This document shows, one piece after another, positions 23,791-32,348 of a stretch of DNA of 64,000 bases. The stretch comes from an uncultured Tenacibaculum sp. (lineage in GTDB: Bacteria; Bacteroidota; Bacteroidia; Flavobacteriales; Flavobacteriaceae). The position numbers were made by a program, and so were the translations under genes. The notes under the pieces are model-generated. The model had not been told where the DNA came from. It searched no databases and worked only from the letters and a program-made list of their open reading frames with translations. The DNA lies in contig CANLMR010000001.1 in the NCBI GenBank assembly GCA_947492185.1, positions 992,001 to 1,056,000 of the forward strand, given 5' to 3'. Position 1 is the first letter of the stretch; the number at the start of each line of letters is the position of its first letter.

Positions 23791-24948
23791 TTATTTCGAA
23801 ATAACTTTAACCGTTTCTTTTACTTGTTGAGCTAACGCTCTTGCTTTGATTATATCTTCATTTACAATGGTAACATGGCCCATTTTACGGAAAGGTTTTG
23901 TATGCTTTTTTCCATAAATATGTGGAGTTACACCTTCTATTTCCAGAATATTTTCCATGTTTTCATATACAACATCACCGGTATATCCTTCAGCTCCTAC
24001 TAAATTTACCATAATTCCAGCAACTTTGCTTTCTGTATTGCCAAGAGGAAGATTTAAAATACTACGAACATGTTGTTCAAATTGACTGGTATAACTAGCT
24101 TCAATGGTATAATGACCAGAATTATGAGTTCTTGGAGCAGCTTCATTAACTAAAATTTCATCTTCTTGAGTTTGGAACATTTCAACTGCTAATAAACCAA
24201 TAAAGCCAAATTTATCTGCAACTTTTAAAGCAACTTCTCTCGCTTTTTTAGCTACTGCATCATCTATTCTAGCTGGGCAAATAACATATTCAACTTGGTT
24301 TGCTTCTGGATGAAATTCCATTTCAACCACAGGATACGTTTTAATTTCCCCTTTTTGATTTCTAGCTACAATTACAGCTAATTCATTTTTAAAAGGAACT
24401 AATTTTTCTGCAATACATTCTCCTTCTGGTAAACTTTCTAAATCAGAGTAGTTTTTTACAACTTTTACTCCGTTACCGTCATACCCAAATCTAGCAGATT
24501 TCCATACAAAAGGGAACTCTATAAGTCCATTTTCATACGAGTGTTTTAATTCTTCTAAAAAGGCAAAGTGAGTAAAATCTGCAGTTGGAATATTATGATC
24601 TTTGTAAAACTTTTTTTGTTGCGCTTTATTCTGAATTACTCTGAGATTTTCTGGTTTTGGATAGATTGGTAATCCTTCTTTTTTGAGTTGATCTAAAGCA
24701 TCAATATTTACATTTTCAATTTCAATAGTTAATAGATCTACGGTTTTTCCAAAATTATAAACCGTATCATAATCTAATAAATCACCTTGATGAAACTCAT
24801 TGCAAATTTGAGCACATGGAGCATCTTCAGATTTATCTAGTATAGATGTGTAAATATCAAATTTCTGTGTTTCGGTAAGTAACATTTTTCCTAATTGTCC
24901 ACCACCTAGTACACCAAGTTTAAAGTTTGAAGAGAAATAATTTTTCAC
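23791..24948 (-). CDS. purK: N5-carboxyaminoimidazole ribonucleotide synthase
   Basis: A 385-residue ATP-grasp enzyme that makes N5-CAIR from AIR, bicarbonate and ATP. The N-terminus LGVLGGGQLGKML (12-24) is the PurK nucleotide-domain loop. PFVWKSARFGYDGNGVKVV is the ATP-grasp glycine-rich region, and EMFQTQEDEILVNEAAPRTHNSGHYT carries the metal and substrate residues (split here by the E/N metal ligands). It precedes purE, which takes its product. Confidence 0.96.
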   Translation of the reverse strand: MKNYFSSNFKLGVLGGGQLGKMLLTETQKFDIYTSILDKSEDAPCAQICNEFHQGDLLDYDTVYNFGKTVDLLTIEIENVNIDALDQLKKEGLPIYPKPENLRVIQNKAQQKKFYKDHNIPTADFTHFAFLEELKHSYENGLIEFPFVWKSARFGYDGNGVKVVKNYSDLESLPEGECIAEKLVPFKNELAVIVARNQKGEIKTYPVVEMEFHPEANQVEYVICPARIDDAVAKKAREVALKVADKFGFIGLLAVEMFQTQEDEILVNEAAPRTHNSGHYTIEASYTSQFEQHVRSILNLPLGNTESKVAGIMVNLVGAEGYTGDVVYENMENILEIEGVTPHIYGKKHTKPFRKMGHVTIVNEDIIKARALAQQVKETVKVISK

Positions 24949-24976
24949 TTTAATAATTCAATTTGTGTTGTGCACA

Positions 24977-24984
24977 CAAAAGTA
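24977..24984 (-). promoter_or_regulatory. Probable -7 box of purK
   Basis: TActTTTG on the minus strand, 28 nt before the purK ATG. It borders the palindrome TTGTGTGCACAA (about 24968-24979), a possible operator. No -33 TTG at the right distance. Confidence 0.4.
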
Positions 24985-25011
24985 ATAATCTTATTGACGT
25001 TGAAGAATTAT

Positions 25012-25419
25012 TTAACGGCTAATTTGCAGTGCAGTACTACTAATTTGTTGGACGTTATATTCTAAAGCAAAGCATCCATTACCATCAATTGGAGAACCAT
25101 TTAACGAATTATACTCTTTTTGAGTACAAGGACAAATCATTTTTAATCCGTCAAAAGTCATAAAAGAGTTACAGTCTCTTTCAGGACATTCCATGTCATA
25201 GGCCTTAAATGCTGTAGAAGTTCGTCTAATTATTAAAACTCTTCTGCCTCCTAAATTTACAATAGTATTTCCACCTGGGACTTGAATGTCTATAAATTGA
25301 GGATTTGATAGATTGATAGTTTCATTTAATGTAATTCCAAAAAAACAATTATTTGTATTGGTATTGTCAGAGCAATTAACCATCAGTAAACCAATAAGTA
25401 AAATTAGAATCTTTTTCAT
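25012..25419 (-). CDS. Rieske-like lipoprotein with degenerate cluster site
   Basis: A 135-residue protein with a lipoprotein signal (LIGLLMVNC, Cys 16). The fold cues are those of a Rieske domain: a first box CPERDC (78-83) and a second box CPCTQKEYN (96-104), where canonical proteins read C-x-H-x-x-C and C-P-C-H-G-S. Both histidine ligands are replaced (E80, T99), while the four cysteines remain, so a standard 2Cys/2His [2Fe-2S] cluster cannot form. The protein may be structural, disulfide-bonded or bind another centre. The function is unknown. It is probably in the periplasm or on the outer membrane. Confidence 0.75.
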   Translation of the reverse strand: MKKILILLIGLLMVNCSDNTNTNNCFFGITLNETINLSNPQFIDIQVPGGNTIVNLGGRRVLIIRRTSTAFKAYDMECPERDCNSFMTFDGLKMICPCTQKEYNSLNGSPIDGNGCFALEYNVQQISSTALQISR

Positions 25420-25470
25420 TTTAAGAAACCTTTATATATAGTTAAGAAGCGCTAATTTACAAATATTTTG

Positions 25471-25478
25471 TACATTTG
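25471..25478 (+). promoter_or_regulatory. Probable -7 box of greA with long leader
   Basis: TAcaTTTG is an exact -7 match but lies 136 nt before the greA ATG, implying a leader of about 130 nt. The leader contains the stem TTATGAC/GTCATAA (25518-25524, 25538-25544). No -33 TTG is seen. Confidence 0.4.
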
Positions 25479-25614
25479 TTTTACGATCTCATTCCTAACG
25501 GACTGGGATTTTTAATTTTATGACCCCCGAGTAGATAGTCATAAATATGCGCTTCGTGTTATTACATGATTTAAAACGCGAGCAAATGAAATTAATTATT
25601 TAAATCTAGAAGAA

Positions 25615-26088
25615 ATGAGTGAAGTATCATATTATACAGAAGAAGGATTAAAAAAGCTTAAAGATGAATTAGCTCACTTAGAACAAGTAGAAAGACCAAG
25701 AGTTTCTCAAGAAATTGCTGATGCAAGAGATAAAGGAGATTTAAGTGAAAATGCTGAATATCATGCTGCTAAAGAAGAACAATCGTTATTAGAAACAAAA
25801 ATAGCGAAACTTAAAAATGTTGTGGCAAGTGCAAGAATTATTGATGAAAGTCAATTGGATACTTCTAAAATTTTAATTCATTCTATAGTAAAGCTAAAAA
25901 ACTCTGGTAACGGTATGGAGTTTACTTATACGTTGGTTGCAGATAGCGAAAGTGATGTTAGAAACGGTAAGCTTTCTGTTAATTCACCTATAGGTAAAGG
26001 TTTGTTAGGAAAAAAAGTTGGAGATGTAGCTGAAATTCAAGTTCCAAATGGACTAATGAAATTTGAAATTTTAGAAATTTCAAGATAA
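25615..26088 (+). CDS. greA: Transcript cleavage factor GreA
   Basis: 157 residues. GreA enters the RNA polymerase secondary channel and triggers cleavage of backtracked RNA. The N-terminal coiled coil starts YYTEEGLKKLKDELAHLE, and its tip holds the acidic pair in ARDKGDLSENAEYHAAKEEQ (D and E near 42-46). The C-terminal FKBP-like domain has NSPIGKGLLGKKVGD. It is the first gene of a run with the HIT and small membrane protein genes; the upstream gap suggests a long leader. Confidence 0.97.
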   Translation: MSEVSYYTEEGLKKLKDELAHLEQVERPRVSQEIADARDKGDLSENAEYHAAKEEQSLLETKIAKLKNVVASARIIDESQLDTSKILIHSIVKLKNSGNGMEFTYTLVADSESDVRNGKLSVNSPIGKGLLGKKVGDVAEIQVPNGLMKFEILEISR

Positions 26089-26153
26089 GAATAGCTATAA
26101 CGCGTTGTTTTACAATGCGTTATTTATTTACATTTACTTCTAAAATAAATACA

Positions 26154-26546
26154 ATGGCAAGTATATTTACTAAGATTGTTGATGGAGAAATTCCTTCATA
26201 TAAAGTTGCAGAGAATGATGATTTTTATGCTTTTTTAGATATTAACCCTAATGCAGCTGGTCATACACTGGTTATTCCTAAGAGGGAAGAAAATAAAATC
26301 TTTGATTTGTCTAAAGAAGAATATTTAGGGTTAATGGATTTTAGTTATCGTGTAGCCAAAGCTATAGAAAAAGCTGTTCCTTGCAAACGAATTGGTATGA
26401 GTGTTATTGGTTTAGAAGTACCACATGTTCATGTGCATTTAATTCCGATTAATACTATGGCAGATATGCAGTTTGTAAAAAAGGAAAAATTATCTAATGA
26501 CGAATTTGTAGCATTGGCGAATAAAATTTCTAAAAACTTTAAATAA
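26154..26546 (+). CDS. HIT-family nucleotide hydrolase
   Basis: A 130-residue cytosolic protein. The histidine triad is H91, H93 and H95 in PHVHVHLIPI, and the N-terminus FTKIVDGEIPSYKVAEND is typical of the Hint branch (purine nucleoside phosphoramidase-like). The start is the ATG at 26154; the frame continues upstream to 26115, but that extension is unconserved and lies in the short greA-HIT gap. It is probably co-transcribed with greA. Confidence 0.92.
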   Translation: MASIFTKIVDGEIPSYKVAENDDFYAFLDINPNAAGHTLVIPKREENKIFDLSKEEYLGLMDFSYRVAKAIEKAVPCKRIGMSVIGLEVPHVHVHLIPINTMADMQFVKKEKLSNDEFVALANKISKNFK

Positions 26547-26548
26547 GG

Positions 26549-26737
26549 ATGAAAAAGTGGCTTAGAGCAGGACTTAGTTGGGGGCTTTTTATGTTTGTTA
26601 TAATGACATTTGCTTTTCCATATTATAACAAAGAAGAAATCACTACTAAAAAAGTTGTAATAGGAGCTGTAGTTTGGACTATTGGTGGTGTTTTATTTGG
26701 ACTTTCATTAAAACGTAATTACAAGGAGAAAGATTAA
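26549..26737 (+). CDS. Small two-helix membrane protein
   Basis: 62 residues with two hydrophobic segments (about 7-24 and 36-53) separated by YNKEEITTKK and ending in KRNYKEKD. It starts 2 nt after the HIT gene stop and overlaps the convergent histidine kinase gene by 4 nt at the 3' end. The tight spacing supports a real gene. Family and function are not recognised. Confidence 0.7.
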   Translation: MKKWLRAGLSWGLFMFVIMTFAFPYYNKEEITTKKVVIGAVVWTIGGVLFGLSLKRNYKEKD

Positions 26738-27882
26738 GTTTTATCTAATTGAATTTCGAAAGTAGTTCCTTTGTTGATTTCTGATTTTTTTACAAAAATT
26801 TTACCTTTATGATAATCTTCAATAATTCGTTTAGATAAAGATAAACCTAATCCCCAACCTCTTTTTTTAGTTGTAAATCCTGGTTTAAATACTTGGTTGA
26901 ATTTTGATTTTGGTATACCTTTTCCAGTATCAGAAATTAAAACGATTATGTGAGAATCATCTTCTTTTAGATCAACAGAAACTGCACCTTTACCTTGCAT
27001 TGCATCAATTGCATTTTTAATAAGGTTTTCTATAACCCAACCATAAAGTTCAGTGTTAAGGTTTACTAAAATTTCTTCATTAGATGTTTCAAAAGAAAAT
27101 TCAACTTGTTTTGAACTTCTTGATTTCAAATAATTAAAAATATTACTAGTTATTTCAACAGCATTATTTTTTTCTAAGCTAGGTAAAGAGCCAATTTTAG
27201 AAAAACGATTGGCAATAATATTTAATCTACCTACATCTTTTTCTATTTCCGTTACATATTCCTGATTTATATTTTCAGATTTTAAAATGGTAACCCAACC
27301 TAATAGAGATGAAAGCGGTGTTCCAATTTGATGTGCAGTTTCTTTTGCCATACCGGTCCATAATTTATTTTGATCGGCAATTTTACTTGAATTAAAGAAT
27401 AGGTATATTACACCTAAAAATAAGCCTAGTATTAATATTAATGCTATAGGATAATATGTTAATTTTCTTAATAAATCAGAATCGCGATAATAGATGTATT
27501 CTTTTTTACCTAGATAATTAATTTCTATAGGTTGGTTCTGTCTCTTCATAATTGCTAGCTGTTCTTGTAAATAAAAAGGATCATTAGTTTTTGTGCTATC
27601 TAAATTATGATCTTCGCCAATTGTACCGTTAATGCTTGTAAGAATACATGGGATGTCATTGTTTTCAAGAACTTTTAACTCTAAATTCATATCTGCATCA
27701 AGATTTGGAGTATTTCCAACTCTTTCTAAAGCAAAAGCAAATTGCTCCATTTTTTCTCTTTCCTCTTGTTTGAATTTTTTAAAAAAAGCATAAGTATTCC
27801 ATAGAATAAGAGATACGATTACAAAAGATATTAAAATGATTAATCTTTTCCCCGAAAATAAATTCTTTAAAGAGTCCACCAT
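26734..27882 (-). CDS. Membrane sensor histidine kinase
   Basis: 382 residues. Two transmembrane segments (about 14-33 and 141-162) enclose a periplasmic sensor region of about 105 residues without a recognised fold. The phospho-acceptor motif AKETAHQIGTPLSSLLGW (His near 181) follows. The ATPase domain has an N box NLIKNAIDAM, then DTGKGIPKSKF and GWGLGLSLSKRIIEDYH. No response regulator is adjacent, so it is an orphan kinase. The H-box variant HQIGTPLSS is seen in Bacteroidota kinases. Confidence 0.92.
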   Translation of the reverse strand: MVDSLKNLFSGKRLIILISFVIVSLILWNTYAFFKKFKQEEREKMEQFAFALERVGNTPNLDADMNLELKVLENNDIPCILTSINGTIGEDHNLDSTKTNDPFYLQEQLAIMKRQNQPIEINYLGKKEYIYYRDSDLLRKLTYYPIALILILGLFLGVIYLFFNSSKIADQNKLWTGMAKETAHQIGTPLSSLLGWVTILKSENINQEYVTEIEKDVGRLNIIANRFSKIGSLPSLEKNNAVEITSNIFNYLKSRSSKQVEFSFETSNEEILVNLNTELYGWVIENLIKNAIDAMQGKGAVSVDLKEDDSHIIVLISDTGKGIPKSKFNQVFKPGFTTKKRGWGLGLSLSKRIIEDYHKGKIFVKKSEINKGTTFEIQLDKT

Positions 27883-27967
27883 AATTCAAATATAAACTAT
27901 TCTTAAGTATAACTTTATTGTTAAAACCATAGTATATTTACAGAGCAATAAATCTAAACAACAACTC

Positions 27968-28828
27968 ATGTTAACAATTGATCCTAAAGAAGTATCTACA
28001 GGAAAATTACATCAATATTTATTAGGTGCAATTGCACCAAGACCAATAGCTTTTGCAAGTACAATAGATGAAGAAGGGGATCCTAACTTGTCACCTTTTA
28101 GTTTTTTTAATGTGTTTGGAGCAAATCCTCCTATTATGATTTTTTCTCCAGCACGAAGTGTTAGAAATAATACAACTAAACATACTTTAGATAATGCTGA
28201 GGTAGTAAAAGAGGTTGTTATTAATGTTGTGAATTATGATATTGTTCAGCAAATGTCATTAAGTAGCACCATGTATCCAAAAGGTGTAAATGAGTTTGAA
28301 AAAGCTGGATTAACAATGTTGCCTTCAGAAATTGTAAAACCTTTTAGAGTTGCAGAATCACCTGTACAATTTGAATGCAAAGTAATTGATATTATATATA
28401 CAGGAAAAGAAGGTGGAGCTGGTAATTTAATTATGTGTGAAGTAGTGAAAGTTCATATTAAAGAAGAAGTTCTTGATAATGATGGATTAATCGATCAACA
28501 TAAAATTGATTTAGTAGCACGTGCAGGAGGAAGCTATTATTCGAGAGCAAGAGACGGTTTCTTTGAAATACCAAAACCATTATCAACTTTAGGAATTGGA
28601 GTAGATCAAATTCCTGCAATTATAAGAAACAGTAATGTGTTAACGGGAAATAATTTAGGAGTTTTGGGAAATGTTGAGGAGCTGCCGAGTAAAACTGTTG
28701 TTGATAACTTTGCTAAAGAACATCCAGAATATGTTGGAATATCAGAAGAAAAAAAGCATACATTTGCACAAGAATATTTATTAAAAAATGACGTTCAGAG
28801 TGCTTGGAAAGTGCTTTTAATTAAATAA
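27968..28828 (+). CDS. Flavin reductase-family FMN-binding protein
   Basis: 286 residues of the DIM6/NTAB (flavin reductase-like) family with a split-barrel FMN domain. The flavin-binding pattern YLLGAIAPRPIAFASTIDEE and NLSPFSFFNVFGANPPIMIFS is near residues 18-65, followed by KHTLDNAEVVKEVVINVV. The C-terminal 90 residues (PKPLSTLGIGVDQIPAIIRNS) are an extension usual in Bacteroidota members. The substrate is unknown. It is followed by a DUF3127 gene after 7 nt. Confidence 0.88.
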   Translation: MLTIDPKEVSTGKLHQYLLGAIAPRPIAFASTIDEEGDPNLSPFSFFNVFGANPPIMIFSPARSVRNNTTKHTLDNAEVVKEVVINVVNYDIVQQMSLSSTMYPKGVNEFEKAGLTMLPSEIVKPFRVAESPVQFECKVIDIIYTGKEGGAGNLIMCEVVKVHIKEEVLDNDGLIDQHKIDLVARAGGSYYSRARDGFFEIPKPLSTLGIGVDQIPAIIRNSNVLTGNNLGVLGNVEELPSKTVVDNFAKEHPEYVGISEEKKHTFAQEYLLKNDVQSAWKVLLIK

Positions 28829-28835
28829 GAAGATT

Positions 28836-29204
28836 ATGGAAGTTATAGGGAAGATTAAAATTATTAATGACACACAAACTTTTGGTAGTAACGGTTTTAG
28901 AAAAAGAGAATTAGTATTAACTACAGATGAGCAATATCCTCAAATGTTAATGATCGAATTTGTTCAAGATAAATGTGATTTGTTAAATAATTTCCAAGTT
29001 GGACAAGATGTTAAAGTTTCAATTAACTTAAGAGGTAGAGAGTGGGTTAATCCAGAAGGAAAAGCAATGTATTTTAATTCTATTCAAGGATGGAGAATAG
29101 AAAACTTGCAACAAGCTGCTGCTGCTCAAAATATGCCGCCAGTTGATCAATTTCAACCAGCTCCAGATTTAACAGATAATGAACCAGATGATTTACCTTT
29201 CTAA
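28836..29204 (+). CDS. DUF3127 OB-fold-like protein
   Basis: A 122-residue protein of the DUF3127 family, which is largely confined to Bacteroidota. It has GKIKIINDTQTFGSNGFRKR and the strands MLMIEFVQDKCDLLNNF, RGREWVNPEGKAMYFNSIQG, ending in an acidic Pro-rich tail (APDLTDNEPDDLPF). The tail resembles that of single-stranded DNA-binding proteins, whose acidic tip recruits partners, so a nucleic-acid role is plausible but unproven. It lies in an operon with the flavin reductase and is ended by a strong terminator. Confidence 0.85.
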   Translation: MEVIGKIKIINDTQTFGSNGFRKRELVLTTDEQYPQMLMIEFVQDKCDLLNNFQVGQDVKVSINLRGREWVNPEGKAMYFNSIQGWRIENLQQAAAAQNMPPVDQFQPAPDLTDNEPDDLPF

Positions 29205-29225
29205 AAAGTAAATTAGAGATAAAAT

Positions 29226-29255
29226 AAAAAAGAGTACAGAAATGTACTCTTTTTT
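29226..29255. terminator. Bidirectional intrinsic terminator
   Basis: Perfect 13-bp stem AAAAAAGAGTACA/TGTACTCTTTTTT with a GAAA tetraloop (29239-29242). It separates the convergent DUF3127 and DUF1456 genes. Confidence 0.92.
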
Positions 29256-29499
29256 ATTTTTTATTTTCTTTTGGAGGCATTGGTCCTCGTAAATGTATAA
29301 TTAACCCGTTTAAAAAGTTTCTTAAAATTTGATCTCCACACTCCATATATTTAGGATGGTCTTCTTTTCTGAAAAAAGCTCCTAATTCAGCTTTTGAAAC
29401 TTTAAAATCAACTAGTTCACAAATCTTAATAATATCTGTATCTCTTAATTTATGAGCTACTCGTAGTTTTTTGAAAATATCGTTATTTGTTAATGCCAT
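29254..29499 (-). CDS. DUF1456 protein, single-repeat form
   Basis: 81 residues matching one DUF1456 repeat: TNNDIFKKLRVAHKLRDTDI, ELVDFKVSKAELGAFFRKED and FLNGLIIHLRGP. E. coli YehS and many relatives carry two such repeats in about 150 residues, so this is a half-size version. There is no sign of a frameshift on either side, so I read it as intact. The function is unknown. It is a small soluble protein. Confidence 0.82.
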   Translation of the reverse strand: MALTNNDIFKKLRVAHKLRDTDIIKICELVDFKVSKAELGAFFRKEDHPKYMECGDQILRNFLNGLIIHLRGPMPPKENKK

Positions 29500-29526
29500 A
29501 AGACAAAGATAAGGTTAGTTATTATA

Positions 29527-30150
29527 TTAATTTACTACTGAAAATATTGCCCAAGCATAAATTGCAAAACGTAAAAAACGAAACAGACCGAATAAGATTA
29601 CATTTTTTACTGGATATTTAATCATTCCAGCAGTTAAACAACTAATTGCGAATGGAAGTGGTAGTAATGCACCAACAAGAATTAAAAAACCACCCCATTT
29701 TTTAGTGTTTTTTAAGTGCTTTGCCATTTTTACTTCTAGGTATTCTTTAACCGCGCCAATTTTTAACGATGCTTTACCAATATAATAGGCTAAAATCCCT
29801 CCTAAATAAGATAAAGTTGCTAGAATTACTAAGTTTAAAATAGGTTCTGAAGTTTTTTTAGACCATGCAATAAAAATTTCTGGAGGTACTAACCCTAATA
29901 TAGTTTCAGAAGCAAAAAATGTAATCAGTAAACTAGTTCTCGAGAACGTTTCCGTCATTTTTTGAAGCCCATCATTAATATTGTAAACATAATTGTTAAA
30001 TAAAAACAAGGCTATAACTACTAAAACTAATGGTAAAAAGGCTTTCTTTAAACTTTCCCATATAAACATGTAAAAACCAGTACGCTGATAGTAATTGTGT
30101 AAACGCTTTACATGTGCTTCTTTATTCTTTTTTTTACTTTTTTTTGTCAT
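29527..30150 (-). CDS. VTT-domain (DedA-like/YqaA) membrane protein
   Basis: A 207-residue inner-membrane protein with a very basic N-terminus (TKKSKKKNKEAHVKRLHNYY), then about four to five hydrophobic segments. The VTT signature region is SETILGLVPPEIFIAW to LATLSYLGGILAYYIGKASLK, followed by WGGFLILVGALLPLPFAISC and the conserved-Gly helix. DedA-like proteins are implicated in lipid flipping and membrane homeostasis. The ATG at 30150 is preferred over TTG at 30180, which lies at the transcript end of a poorly conserved leader. Confidence 0.85.
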   Translation of the reverse strand: MTKKSKKKNKEAHVKRLHNYYQRTGFYMFIWESLKKAFLPLVLVVIALFLFNNYVYNINDGLQKMTETFSRTSLLITFFASETILGLVPPEIFIAWSKKTSEPILNLVILATLSYLGGILAYYIGKASLKIGAVKEYLEVKMAKHLKNTKKWGGFLILVGALLPLPFAISCLTAGMIKYPVKNVILFGLFRFLRFAIYAWAIFSVVN

Positions 30151-30247
30151 TATCGTCTCCGTCAAACAATTAGGGGGCAAAAATAGAGAGGTTTTTAGTA
30201 TTACAAAAGTTAAATACTTATTATTTTTAATGGCTAATTAAACTAAT

Positions 30248-31630
30248 ATGAAGATTACAAAAATTATAGAGAATCTTTTTAAGAAATATATTCCTTCACC
30301 TTTTACAATTGCCATACTATTAACAATGTTAACCATTGTATTGGCATTGGTTTTAACAAAACCAGAAAACAGATCGATAATAGATTATGGAATTAATATT
30401 TTGAGTTTTTGGGAAGAAGGTATATGGAATCAAGGGTTGCTTGTTTTTGCCTATCAAATGATGTTGATTTTAGTGTTAGGTCATGTTTTAGTACTGAGTA
30501 AACCAATGAATAACTTGATTCTTAAGCTTACTAAATATTGTACAACTACAGCTAATAGTGCTATGTTAGTTAGTTCGGTAACTATGATTGTTGCTTTTTT
30601 TAATTGGGGGCTAGGTTTAATTTTTGGAGCTTTATTAGCACGAAAAGTTGCTGAAGATGCTCAAAGAAGAGGTTTGAAACTCAATTATCCAATTATAGGG
30701 GCTTCTGGATATGTTGGTTTGATGGTTTGGCATGGTGGAATTTCAGGGTCTGCACCAATAAAAATAAATGAAAAAGGACATATTAAGTCTATAATGAATA
30801 ATGTATCTTCTGAAACAACAATGTCTAAAATTCCAGAGCTTATAGATTATAGTCAAACAGTTTTTAGTTGGTGGAATTTACTCATTTTTGTTGTAGTGGT
30901 TATCGCCGTCTCTTCAACATTCTATTTAATGGGAAAGAAAGCTAAGCCTACTAAAATTAATTTATTGGAATATAATTTAGATGATGTATCAGATGAACCA
31001 AAAGAAAAATCAGAAAAGCTAGATAACTCTTCTTTGTTAGGATATATTATAGGAGGCATTATTTTGATAACTTTTTTTATTCAATATCATAAAGATTTAG
31101 GAGCGTTAAAAATAACACCTAATCTAATTAATTTTTTTATGTTAGGTCTTGCAATTATATTACATAAAAATGTTAAAAATTTCACAAGCGCTGTAGGTAA
31201 GTCTATTACAGATGTTTCAGGAATACTTATTCAATTTCCTCTGTATTTTGGAATTATGGGAATTATGAAGTCTACAGGAATGGTAGCTTTAATTTCTAGT
31301 TTTTTTATTTCCATTTCAAATACTACAACATTACCAATTTTTACTTTCTTTAGTGCCGGTTTGGTAAATATATTTGTGCCAAGTGGTGGCGGTCAGTGGG
31401 TTGTTCAAGGTCCCATTGTTGTTGAATCAGCTTTACAGTTAGGAGTCCCTTTACCTAAAGCTATTATGGCTTTAGCTTATGGAGATCAAATCACTAATAT
31501 GTTACAACCGTTTTGGGCACTACCACTTTTAGGGATAACAAAACTAAAAGCCAAAGAAATTCTTCCTTATACACTCATAGCTATGTTTATAGGGACTATA
31601 ATTTACGTATTAGGTTTACTTATTTTTTAA
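30248..31630 (+). CDS. Short-chain fatty acid transporter (AtoE family)
   Basis: A 460-residue inner-membrane protein with about 11 to 12 hydrophobic helices. Family hallmarks are FFNWGLGLIFGALLARKVAE, GASGYVGLMVWHGGISGSAP, NIFVPSGGGQWVVQGPIVVE and YGDQITNMLQPFWALPLLG. It should import acetoacetate or other short-chain fatty acids. No CoA-transferase genes are adjacent. The stop overlaps the aat start as TAATG, so the two are translationally coupled despite unrelated roles. Confidence 0.92.
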   Translation: MKITKIIENLFKKYIPSPFTIAILLTMLTIVLALVLTKPENRSIIDYGINILSFWEEGIWNQGLLVFAYQMMLILVLGHVLVLSKPMNNLILKLTKYCTTTANSAMLVSSVTMIVAFFNWGLGLIFGALLARKVAEDAQRRGLKLNYPIIGASGYVGLMVWHGGISGSAPIKINEKGHIKSIMNNVSSETTMSKIPELIDYSQTVFSWWNLLIFVVVVIAVSSTFYLMGKKAKPTKINLLEYNLDDVSDEPKEKSEKLDNSSLLGYIIGGIILITFFIQYHKDLGALKITPNLINFFMLGLAIILHKNVKNFTSAVGKSITDVSGILIQFPLYFGIMGIMKSTGMVALISSFFISISNTTTLPIFTFFSAGLVNIFVPSGGGQWVVQGPIVVESALQLGVPLPKAIMALAYGDQITNMLQPFWALPLLGITKLKAKEILPYTLIAMFIGTIIYVLGLLIF

Positions 31631-32256
31631 TGTATTATTGGTTAGGAGAACATATTGATTTTCCACCTCATGAGCTAAGTTCAGAAGAAGGTGTTATTGC
31701 TTTAGGAGGTGATTTATCTGTTAAACGATTACTTCATGCATATAAAAATGGAATTTTTCCATGGTTTAATGAAGGAGAGCCTATTGTGTGGTATTCTCCA
31801 TCAAAGAGGATGGTTTTATTCCCAGATGAATTAAAAATTTCGAAGTCTATGAGACAAGTATTACGAAAAAACGATTTTGTTATTACTGAGAATAAGGCTT
31901 TTGAAGAAGTAATATTGGCATGTAAGAAAACACAAAGGAAAAACCAAGATGGAACTTGGATTACAGATGATATGCTTTCGGCGTATTTAAAATTACATAA
32001 AACTGGATTAGCAAAATCAATTGAAGTTTGGAAAGAGGATGAATTAGTAGGTGGATTATATGGAGTAGATTTAGATAATGGTGTTTTTTGCGGAGAGAGT
32101 ATGTTTAGTAAAGCTAGTAATATGAGCAAAGTAGCATTTATTCATTTAGTAAAAAAAGGAAATTATAAGTTGATAGACTGTCAGGTGTATAATGATCATT
32201 TGGCGTCTTTAGGAGCAAATGAAATAAGTAGAGCACAATTTTTAGAATTTTTATAG
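31630..32256 (+). CDS. aat: Leucyl/phenylalanyl-tRNA-protein transferase
   Basis: A 208-residue cytosolic enzyme that adds Leu or Phe from aminoacyl-tRNA to proteins with N-terminal Arg or Lys, marking them for ClpS/ClpAP. The family signature covers GVIALGGDLSVKRLLHAYKN, GIFPWFNEGEPIVWYSPSKR, WITDDMLSAYLKLH, GGLYGVDLDNGVFCGESMFS and IDCQVYNDHLASLGA. The start is the ATG at 31630 overlapping the transporter stop; the open frame to 31513 is an artefact of the transporter gene. Confidence 0.95.
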   Translation: MYYWLGEHIDFPPHELSSEEGVIALGGDLSVKRLLHAYKNGIFPWFNEGEPIVWYSPSKRMVLFPDELKISKSMRQVLRKNDFVITENKAFEEVILACKKTQRKNQDGTWITDDMLSAYLKLHKTGLAKSIEVWKEDELVGGLYGVDLDNGVFCGESMFSKASNMSKVAFIHLVKKGNYKLIDCQVYNDHLASLGANEISRAQFLEFL

Positions 32257-32260
32257 ATCA

Positions 32261-32294
32261 AAAAAAGATGTCTTGCTTATAAAAACAAGACATC
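32261..32294 (-). terminator. Hairpin with minus-strand T-run
   Basis: GATGTCTTG (32267-32275) pairs with CAAGACATC (32286-32294). A-tract on the plus side gives a T7 tail only on the minus strand, so it is best read as a second terminator behind the minus-strand RNA candidate. On the plus strand it may only cap the aat mRNA. Confidence 0.6.
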
Positions 32295-32348
32295 ATATAA
32301 TCCCCATAATGTTTCACTTTAATATGTGAAATACACTAACTATTTTTT

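Noticed and set aside
29254-29499. Truncated DUF1456 pseudogene
   Set aside because: Half the usual length, but the frame is complete, well spaced from its terminator and shows no second-repeat remnant.
31513-31629. N-terminal extension of aat
   Set aside because: It overlaps the conserved end of the transporter gene, and aat similarity begins at the TAATG overlap.
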